Shown piece by piece: positions 6,456-10,334 of a stretch of DNA of 10,334 bases. Below the pieces are notes generated by a model that worked only from the letters and a program-made list of their open reading frames with translations, did not search any database and was not told where the DNA came from. The position numbers and the translations under genes are program-made. Origin of the DNA: an archaeon (GTDB taxonomy: Archaea; Nanobdellota; Nanobdellia; Pacearchaeales; GW2011-AR1); NCBI GenBank assembly GCA_027341315.1, contig DAIENA010000021.1:1-10334 (forward strand), written 5' to 3'. How positions within the stretch are numbered: position 1 is the first letter of the stretch; the number at the start of each line of letters is the position of its first letter.

Positions 6456-7292
6456 ATGAATAAAGAGGCTTTTTTAAAAAAATTAGAAATAGAATTAAAA
6501 ATCGGAAAAAATTCAGAATATACTCTAAAGAATTACCTCTCTCTAAATAAAAAATTTTTTGATTGGGTCAAAAAAAATCCGGAGGAAGTTTCTGAAGATG
6601 ATATTAAACTTTATCTTGCACAAAATTTTTCAAATCATTCCGCGATTTCAAGTATTATTTTCCTCGCAGCGTTAAGGTTCTCCTATTCTTCTATTCTCGG
6701 AAAAGATATCACCGCAAATATCAAACGCCCGAAAAGAGAAAAAAAAATTCCGACGGTTTTGACAAAAAAAGAAGTTCTCAGTTTATTTGAGTCTCTCAAT
6801 ACAAAGAAATCAAGGCTGATGATCTCTTTGATGTACGCCGCGGGAATGAGAGTTTCTGAAGTTGTTTCACTAAAAATCGACGACCTGGATTTCGACGACA
6901 ACATCGGACACATAAGACAGGCGAAGGGAAAAAAAGACCGGATTTTTAACATTCCCAAATTTCTTTTTTTAAGGTTGAAAAAATATTCAGAAAAGCAAAA
7001 GTCTCTTGGAGAAAATTATCTTTTTGTCGGAAGAAACAAAAAAAGAATGTCGTCGAGAAATTTGCAAAAAATCGTAAAACTTACGGCAAAAAAAGCGGGA
7101 ATTAAAAAAGACGTTCACTGTCACACTCTCAGACATTCTTTCGCAACGCATCTCTTGGAAGACGGAACAGACATCAGATTTATTCAGCAGCTTCTTGGTC
7201 ATTCTTCAATCTCCACAACGGAGCTTTATACTCACGTCTCGTCGGAGAGTCTGAAAAAAATTAAAAGTCCGATTGATAATCTGAAAAAATGA
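6456..7292 (+). CDS. xerA: XerC/D-type tyrosine recombinase (archaeal XerA)
   Basis: Archaeal XerA resolves chromosome dimers at a dif site, cutting and rejoining DNA through a 3'-phosphotyrosyl bond. At 278 residues the protein matches archaeal XerA length (about 280). An N-terminal SAM-like DNA-binding domain (about 1-85, with KNSEYTLKNYLSLNKKFFDW) precedes the catalytic domain. The catalytic set is complete: R132 (AAGMRVSE), K157 (AKGKKDR), H223 and R226 (HTLRH), H249 (LLGHSS) and the nucleophile Y258 (ELYTHV). It has no extra domain typical of phage or integron integrases, so a housekeeping role is likelier than element mobility, although xerA-like integrases also occur on mobile DNA. Its stop codon overlaps the next ATG (ATGA). 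No dif site could be identified by eye. Confidence 0.93.
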   Translation: MNKEAFLKKLEIELKIGKNSEYTLKNYLSLNKKFFDWVKKNPEEVSEDDIKLYLAQNFSNHSAISSIIFLAALRFSYSSILGKDITANIKRPKREKKIPTVLTKKEVLSLFESLNTKKSRLMISLMYAAGMRVSEVVSLKIDDLDFDDNIGHIRQAKGKKDRIFNIPKFLFLRLKKYSEKQKSLGENYLFVGRNKKRMSSRNLQKIVKLTAKKAGIKKDVHCHTLRHSFATHLLEDGTDIRFIQQLLGHSSISTTELYTHVSSESLKKIKSPIDNLKK

Positions 7293-7969
7293 AAATAAGA
7301 AAATTATTTGGGAATAAGAGAAATTTTTTTCCTCAAAAATTTAATATTTATCTTGGGATTAGTTTAGGAAATAAATGGTTTACTAAAGAGAATTTAGAAC
7401 AATATCTTAAATGGGCACTAGCAAACACAAAGGATAAAGTTTTAGTTTTAATTGCAGATAAAATTCAGGCAATAAATTATGAAATTCGAGATAAACGATC
7501 TTATGAAGCAAGTTTAAAAAAATCTCAGAGAAGGGGCAAAGAAATAAAAGAAGAGATTAATAGCATAATAAATAAATTTTCTTCAGAAGAGCAAGAAAAG
7601 ATTGTAATTTTAGATTGGGAAACCTATGAAAAGAAGGATTCCTTCTACAAGGAGTATACCCCCTTAATTTACAAGGAATTTGAAACAAATTTGCATTTTA
7701 AAGAAGAAGTTTTAGAATTAACAAAAAAGTCCATTAAGGATAGGGAGTTTGGAGAAAATAAATATCTTAAACTTGCAAACTATTTCTTAGAAGAGTTCAC
7801 AAGTCTTTATTCTGGAATTTTTTACGAAGGGATATATTACGGGTTTTATATATACCCTAAGAAATTTCTTTCATTAGATTTTATTTATGAAATTCAATCT
7901 AAGAGAATCTTTCCCGAGCTTTCAAAAAAGTTAACAAAAGAAAAAGTCCTCATGGCGGTGGTAAATTGA
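7289..7969 (+). CDS. tRNA-dependent cyclodipeptide synthase (CDPS) family protein
   Basis: CDPS enzymes divert two aminoacyl-tRNAs from translation to make a cyclic dipeptide (2,5-diketopiperazine). The 226 residues match the family's usual size. YLGIS holds the catalytic serine as S25 (AlbC S37), and the downstream WAL..TKDKVLVLIAD segment and basic helix (SLKKSQRRGKEIKEE) match the family's first half. ANYFLEEF gives Y165 and E169 (AlbC Y178 and E182), and YIYPK gives Y189-P190 (AlbC Y202-H203). Spacing agrees: 140 residues from Ser to the first Tyr (141 in AlbC) and 24 between the tyrosines. Tyr-Pro places it in the XYP subfamily. It is translationally coupled to xerA and has GAT for every Asp, suggesting recent acquisition. 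No tailoring enzyme (oxidase, P450, methyltransferase) adjoins it. The product is not predictable here. Confidence 0.82.
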   Translation: MKIRKLFGNKRNFFPQKFNIYLGISLGNKWFTKENLEQYLKWALANTKDKVLVLIADKIQAINYEIRDKRSYEASLKKSQRRGKEIKEEINSIINKFSSEEQEKIVILDWETYEKKDSFYKEYTPLIYKEFETNLHFKEEVLELTKKSIKDREFGENKYLKLANYFLEEFTSLYSGIFYEGIYYGFYIYPKKFLSLDFIYEIQSKRIFPELSKKLTKEKVLMAVVN

Positions 7970-7970
7970 G

Positions 7971-8390
7971 ATGAATGAACTGGATTTTTTAAGAAAAGAG
8001 AACGAAAAGTTAAAACAGGAAATTGAAAAACTGAAAACCGAAAAAGGAAAATTAAAATCAGGAATGATAAAAAAAGCGCAGGACGGGAAGATTGTCTCCC
8101 GCGCCCCTTTCGGATTTCAAATTGTCAACGGCGAACTTGTGAAGGCGCAAAATTTCCAGGTTGTTGAAAATATTTTTCTGGACTTCCAAAATAACAAAAT
8201 TAGTTTAAACAAACTTTCAAAAAAGTATGGTTTTTCAGTTAATGGGATAAAAAAAATTTTAAGGAATTTTACATATCTGGGAAAAGTAAAGTTCGACGGC
8301 GAAGTTCACAAAGGAAATCACGAACCGATAATTTCGTCGACGTTATTTAACCACGTTCAGGATAAATTAGAGCGGATGGGAATAAAATAA
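7971..8390 (+). CDS. Orphan 'Recombinase'-domain (PF07508-like) protein with N-terminal coiled coil
   Basis: The 139-residue protein carries the DNA-binding domain that follows the catalytic domain in large serine recombinases, but no catalytic resolvase domain. Residues about 1-32 form a charged heptad-like helix (NELDFLRKENEKLKQEIEKL), likely a coiled coil. Residues about 36-138 match the Recombinase pattern: KIVSRAPFGFQIVNGELV, VVENIFLDFQNNKISLNKLS, KKYGFSVNGIKKILRNFTYL, GKVKFDGEVHKGNHEPIISS and LFNHVQDKLERM. The helix replaces the catalytic Ser domain, so it cannot cut DNA itself. It may be a DNA-binding regulator or a partner of another recombinase such as XerA. It starts one base after the CDPS stop and is the third gene of the operon. 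Confidence 0.8.
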   Translation: MNELDFLRKENEKLKQEIEKLKTEKGKLKSGMIKKAQDGKIVSRAPFGFQIVNGELVKAQNFQVVENIFLDFQNNKISLNKLSKKYGFSVNGIKKILRNFTYLGKVKFDGEVHKGNHEPIISSTLFNHVQDKLERMGIK

Positions 8391-8404
8391 TTACCCGAAC
8401 GTTC

Positions 8405-8671
8405 CTAAATTTTTTTCAATTTTTCGAAGGGAAAAGGGCGTTCATTTGCAACAAAAGTTATATATCTTAAAAAATAATAAACCTGAATATTCCAAATTCC
8501 TGAAAGGTTGGAAATTTCTTTTATTTTCTTTCCGGAGAAAATTCCATAAACAAAATTTATCAAAACAAAAAGATAAATTAACCATTTCCAAACAGAAAGA
8601 ATTATTCCTGAAATAATCAAAACTGGAATCCTCATCCAAACTTCCCCTCTTCCGGATTTCTTTTTTGCCAT
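8405..8671 (-). CDS. DUF4389-like small membrane protein
   Basis: The 88-residue product has a basic, polar start (MAKKKSGRGE), then RIPVLIISGIILSVWKWLIY and a second hydrophobic stretch LFVLINFVYGIF, an SGKK turn, and an IQVYYFLRYITFVANERPFPFE tail. This order (Arg-Pro-rich helix, 'GK' turn, aromatic helix, then PFPF) fits the DUF4389 pattern of membrane proteins of unknown role. It begins 16 bases after the S9 stop on the same strand, so it may be the last gene of the ribosomal operon. An overlapping shorter ORF in another frame lacks the family pattern and was dismissed. It converges on the PF07508-like gene. Confidence in the domain is moderate. Confidence 0.65.
   Translation of the reverse strand: MAKKKSGRGEVWMRIPVLIISGIILSVWKWLIYLFVLINFVYGIFSGKKIKEISNLSGIWNIQVYYFLRYITFVANERPFPFEKLKKI
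8410..8424 (+). terminator. Putative T-tract terminator for the xerA-CDPS operon
   Basis: T7 (8410-8416) and T5 (8420-8424) runs lie just after the plus-strand operon end, within the 3' end of the convergent gene. A short palindrome GAACGTTC precedes them. Archaeal oligo-U termination is plausible. Confidence 0.4.
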
Positions 8672-8687
8672 ATTAATATTTGAATCT

Positions 8688-9101
8688 TTAACGATAACTT
8701 GTCTGTCTCTTTGCTCTCGCTTTCGAATCTCCTGGCTTTCTCGTTTCTTTTCTTCTTATGTCAGCGACGAGCAAACTTCGGTCGTAATTTAAATAAGCTT
8801 CTTTTAATTTTTCAGATTTTGAGAAGTCGACAATCGCTTTTGCAACTGCAAGTCGTGATGCGTCAGTCTGTCCTTTTTCACCGCCTCCCCGAACCGAAAC
8901 TTCAATATCAAAATTTGTGTTTCCTAAAATTTCATTTGCGATTTTTAGAGGTTCTTCGATTTTTAATCTGTCAAACATTTGGAGGGTCTTGTAATCCCTT
9001 CCGTTTATTTTGACTTTTCCACTTCCGCTAAAAATTTCCGCTCTTGCAACAGAAGATTTTCTTTTTCCCGACGCATATATTTTATTTTCTTTTGTTTCCA
9101 T
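8688..9101 (-). CDS. rps9: 30S ribosomal protein S9 (uS9)
   Basis: S9 binds the head of the small subunit, and its basic C-terminal tail reaches the peptidyl-tRNA site. The 137 residues match the archaeal form: a start with YASGKRKSSVARAEI, then GSGKVKINGRD, a middle VSVRGGGEKGQTDASRLAVAK and an end with RRKETRKPGDSKARAKRQTSYR, where the terminal Lys/Arg tail ends in the invariant Ser-Tyr-Arg. It lies one base after L13 on the minus strand. The usual archaeal cluster continues S9-rpoN-rpoK-S2, but here a DUF4389-like gene follows, so the RNA polymerase and S2 genes are elsewhere. Confidence 0.97.
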   Translation of the reverse strand: METKENKIYASGKRKSSVARAEIFSGSGKVKINGRDYKTLQMFDRLKIEEPLKIANEILGNTNFDIEVSVRGGGEKGQTDASRLAVAKAIVDFSKSEKLKEAYLNYDRSLLVADIRRKETRKPGDSKARAKRQTSYR

Positions 9102-9102
9102 T

Positions 9103-9495
9103 TTATTTTACAAATTCTTTAACTTCTGAAAATTTAATTTTTTTTGTCAGCCCAATTTTTTCGGTTTTTGAATTTTCAAATTCTTTTGGGGTTTTAGCGT
9201 AACACTTTACTCGTCCAAGGGCGGCTTTTCCTCTTCCGGCACGGTGATTTGGGAGCATTCCTCTGACGGCTCTTTTTACTATTTTTTCACTTGTTGCCGG
9301 ATGTTTTGGTCCCTTTTGTCCGCTTCCGACTCTTCCTCTTTTTATTTCAAAGTTTTCTTTTATTGCACTGAAGTTTCCGGTGATTATTACGTTGTCGCAG
9401 TTTATTACTGAAATTTCTTCTCCTTTTAGGGCTTCCTTTGCGACAAGACTTGCGATTCTTCCTAAAGTTGCTCCTTTTCCGTCTATAACTTTCAT
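9103..9495 (-). CDS. rpl13: 50S ribosomal protein L13 (uL13)
   Basis: uL13 is an early assembly protein of the large subunit. The 130 residues show the archaeal hallmarks: KVIDGKGATLGRIASLVAKE at the N-terminus, ALKGEEISVINCDN, then ITGNFSAIKENFEIKRGR, GPKHPATSEKIVKRAVRGMLP (the 'VRGMLP' core) and GRGKAALGRVKCYAKTPKEF. Length matches archaeal L13 rather than the longer eukaryotic L13a. Its start overlaps the L18e stop as ATGA (9492-9495), so translation is coupled. Confidence 0.97.
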   Translation of the reverse strand: MKVIDGKGATLGRIASLVAKEALKGEEISVINCDNVIITGNFSAIKENFEIKRGRVGSGQKGPKHPATSEKIVKRAVRGMLPNHRAGRGKAALGRVKCYAKTPKEFENSKTEKIGLTKKIKFSEVKEFVK

Positions 9496-9854
9496 TTTAA
9501 AATTAAAACTCCTTTTGCTTCTTTATTATCATTTATTTCTTCCAGGATTGTTTTAGTTTCGCATCCGGCTTTTTTTAACTTTTCTTTAGCTTTTTCCGAG
9601 AAATCCAAAGCCGCAACTTTCACTTTTTTTGTGATTTCACCTTCGCTCAAAATTTTTCCGCATACAACAATTTTTTCAGAAGAAAATTTCTCCAATTCTC
9701 CGACGTTGAGGTTTTTCATTTTCTTTTTTGGTCCGGCTAAAATACTTGCAACATCCATCCATTTTGGATTTTTTTTAGCAAGGACTATCGTTTCAACTAA
9801 AACAGGATTTGTCTTTCTTTTCAATTGGAATTCGATTTTTGTTTTTGATTTCAT
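9492..9854 (-). CDS. rpl18e: 50S ribosomal protein L18e (eL18)
   Basis: eL18 occurs only in archaea and eukaryotes, so this gene fixes the domain of the host. Across 120 residues the family pattern is clear: NPVLVETIVLAKKNPKWMDVASILAGPKKKMKNLNVGEL, then EKIVVCGKILSEGEITKKVKVAALDFSEKAKEKLKKAG and an acidic loop before GVLILK. It is the first gene of the L18e-L13-S9 operon. Unlike the leaderless genes elsewhere in the window it has a predicted leader of about 48 bases with a hairpin (9864-9881). Confidence 0.96.
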   Translation of the reverse strand: MKSKTKIEFQLKRKTNPVLVETIVLAKKNPKWMDVASILAGPKKKMKNLNVGELEKFSSEKIVVCGKILSEGEITKKVKVAALDFSEKAKEKLKKAGCETKTILEEINDNKEAKGVLILK

Positions 9855-9863
9855 TTTATTTAC

Positions 9864-9881
9864 GAGAAGAATTAACTTCCC
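9864..9881 (-). promoter_or_regulatory. Leader hairpin upstream of L18e
   Basis: On the minus strand GGGAAG-UUAAUU-CUUCUC forms a six-pair stem (one G-U pair) ending about 10 bases before the L18e ATG. It sits inside the predicted mRNA leader, so it could affect translation of the operon, for example by ribosomal-protein autoregulation. Function is inferred from position only. Confidence 0.35.
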
Positions 9882-9924
9882 GCTTACGCTTTTTACTCGC
9901 AGGTGAGTTTCAAAAATTAGTTTA

Positions 9925-9933
9925 TTTTATAAA
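9925..9933 (-). promoter_or_regulatory. TATA-like box for the L18e-L13-S9 operon
   Basis: TTTATAAAA on the minus strand predicts a transcription start near 9902 and a 5' leader of about 48 bases. It lies back to back with the plus-strand TATA at 9942-9950. Confidence 0.45.
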
Positions 9934-9941
9934 TGTTTGTG

Positions 9942-9950
9942 TTATAAATT
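9942..9950 (+). promoter_or_regulatory. TATA-like box for the candidate RNA gene
   Basis: TTATAAATT is centred about 25 bp before 9970-9971, exactly where the closing stem of the candidate RNA starts. No separate well-placed TATA is seen for tRNA-Leu, so this promoter may serve both. Confidence 0.45.
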
Positions 9951-9969
9951 TTTAATACTCTTATGCGGA

Positions 9970-10076
9970 CGTGCCGGAATAATGGAAACCCCTCGGTTTC
10001 CCTTATTAACCCTTCCTCGAAGTTGGTTCGGTGAGTTTTTTACTTGTCTCCGACGAAGCTCGCGGACGACGGCACG
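9970..10076 (+). ncRNA. Candidate structured non-coding RNA (unknown class) upstream of tRNA-Leu
   Basis: This 107-base stretch is about 52% GC in otherwise AT-rich DNA and contains no supported ORF. It folds by hand into a three-way junction. P1 is CGTGCCG (9970-9976) with CGGCACG (10070-10076). P2 is GGAAACC/GGTTTCC (9984-9990 with 9995-10001, CCTC loop), extended by AATAA/TTATT. P3 is CTTC/GAAG (10012-10015 with 10055-10058), GTTGG/CCGAC (10022-10026 with 10050-10054) and GGTGAGT/ACTTGTC (10030-10036 with 10042-10048, T5 loop). A TATA-like box 25 bp upstream fits a start at P1. The stems were chosen by eye and not scored. It matches none of 5S rRNA, SRP RNA or RNase P RNA, nor C/D or H/ACA box motifs. 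Its first bases resemble the 5' end of the neighbouring tRNA-Leu (GGAYGTGCCGGA), so a decayed tRNA relative is an alternative. Confidence 0.45.
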
Positions 10077-10087
10077 CTTATAAATAA

Positions 10088-10170
10088 GTGGATGTGCCGG
10101 AGTGGTCAAACGGGACGGACTCAAGATCCGTTAGCTTACGCTTACCAAGGTTCGAATCCTTGCATCCACA
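10088..10170 (+). tRNA. tRNA-Leu (anticodon CAA)
   Basis: Class II tRNA of 83 bases with a full cloverleaf. The acceptor is GTGGATG (10088-10094) with CATCCAC (10163-10169), followed by discriminator A10170. The D-stem is CCG/CGG. The anticodon stem is ACGGA/TCCGT with the seven-base loop 10120-10126 and anticodon CAA at 10122-10124, reading UUG. The variable arm is 14 bases (10132-10145) and the T-arm is CAAGG-TTCGAAT-CCTTG. No 3' CCA is encoded and no intron is visible. It lies 11 bases after the candidate RNA, so both may come from one transcript and be separated by RNase P. Confidence 0.95.
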
Positions 10171-10334
10171 TATAAAATTGGATGAGAACCGTAAAGGTTC
10201 GACGAGTAATTCTGGCATCCTTATTACAAATGTTATCGATGGCACGGATTACGAGAACTTGCATCCACATATAAAATTGGATGAGAACCGTAAAGGTTCG
10301 ACGAGTAATTCTGGCATCCTTATTACAAATGTTA
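10159..10334 (+). repeat. 77-bp exact direct repeat, 99-bp period, anchored in the tRNA-Leu 3' end
   Basis: Bases 10159-10235 and 10258-10334 are identical over all 77 positions and are separated by 22 bases. The base before each copy differs (C10158 against A10257), so the repeat starts exactly in the T-stem of tRNA-Leu. Each copy carries the tRNA's last 12 bases, a TATAAAA element and a GGATG/CATCC closing stem with an inner GAACC-GTAAA-GGTTC hairpin. The second copy reaches the window edge, so its true length and the copy number are unknown. The exact 77-bp length equals a common short-read assembler k-mer size, so the window edge may be a contig end left by an unresolved loop. Confidence 0.9.
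10171..10177 (+). promoter_or_regulatory. TATA-like box inside the repeat unit
   Basis: TATAAAA directly follows the tRNA-Leu 3' end and recurs 99 bases later at 10270-10276. A start site would fall near 10200, within the unit's hairpin region. No gene is seen to begin there inside the window. Confidence 0.25.

Noticed and set aside
6374..6456. dif site next to xerA
   Set aside because: No 28-bp site with two inverted arms could be found by eye; GTATAAT at about 6434-6440 lacks a partner arm.
5211..7969. LysE-type transporter as exporter for the CDPS product
   Set aside because: The genes are on opposite strands in separate operons more than 1.4 kb apart, with no sequence evidence linking them.
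8442..8639. Minus-strand 65-aa ORF overlapping the DUF4389-like gene
   Set aside because: The longer overlapping frame has a recognisable membrane-protein pattern and a start placed just after S9; this one is a shadow frame.
10077..10088. TATA-like palindrome CTTATAAATAAG as the tRNA-Leu promoter
   Set aside because: It ends at the first base of the tRNA, far too close for a TATA box, which should lie about 25 bp upstream of the start site.
9942..10124. Minus-strand 60-aa ORF over the RNA region
   Set aside because: It overlaps tRNA-Leu and the GC-rich foldable region, and its protein has no recognisable pattern; GC-rich RNA genes often leave stop-free frames.
9882..10142. Shared 10-mer GCTTACGCTT in the L18e leader and the tRNA-Leu variable arm as a regulatory link
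   Set aside because: A single 10-base match between two nearby sequences has no supporting structure and may be chance.
10159..10334. CRISPR array
   Set aside because: The 77-bp repeat is too long, only one spacer-like gap exists, no cas gene is present, and the repeat is anchored in a tRNA gene.
10159..10334. Classical attL/attR pair of an integrated element
   Set aside because: An att duplication should repeat only the tRNA 3' end, but here the flank beyond the tRNA is duplicated too and only 22 bases lie between copies.

Overview
The window looks like an AT-rich DPANN-type archaeon, probably of the Pacearchaeota/Woesearchaeota kind. That placement is inference, not a database result. The evidence is an archaeal ribosomal cluster in the order L18e-L13-S9, an archaeal-length XerC/D-type recombinase (XerA), a class II tRNA-Leu without encoded CCA, very tight gene packing with ATGA overlaps, and TATA-like boxes centred about 25 bp before several start codons, which predicts leaderless transcripts.

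Layout. 1-813 is the 3' part of uvrC, ending just before the usual helix-hairpin-helix domain. 980-3008 is a four-gene overlapping cassette of unknown function, with three small related winged-helix-like proteins and one wHTH plus HEPN-like protein, inserted between uvrC and a complete uvrB (3060-5006). 5008-6168 (minus) is a three-gene membrane operon: a one-helix anchored protein, a LysE-type exporter and a two-helix protein. A divergent 41-aa membrane ORF follows at 6249-6374. 6456-8390 is a second operon: xerA, a cyclodipeptide synthase-like gene and an orphan 'Recombinase'-domain protein. 8405-9854 (minus) holds L18e, L13, S9 and a DUF4389-like membrane protein. 9970-10334 is an RNA region: a GC-rich candidate structured RNA, tRNA-Leu(CAA), and a 77-bp exact direct repeat that begins inside the tRNA 3' end and recurs with 99-bp period up to the window edge. 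No gene-free stretch exceeds 300 bases; the 166-bp uvrC-cassette gap holds T-tracts and a promoter.

How the parts relate. UvrC and UvrB act together in nucleotide excision repair (UvrA is not in the window). The cassette has its own promoter and AT-biased codons, so it looks like a mobile or acquired module. The most notable gene is the cyclodipeptide synthase homologue at 7289-7969, which keeps the family's Ser, Tyr, Glu and Tyr-Pro positions with correct spacing and would use aminoacyl-tRNAs to make a cyclic dipeptide. It overlaps the xerA stop codon and uses AT-rich codons unlike xerA, so it was probably acquired. The strongest candidates for something undescribed are this enzyme in its recombinase context, the four-gene cassette, and the structured RNA beside tRNA-Leu.
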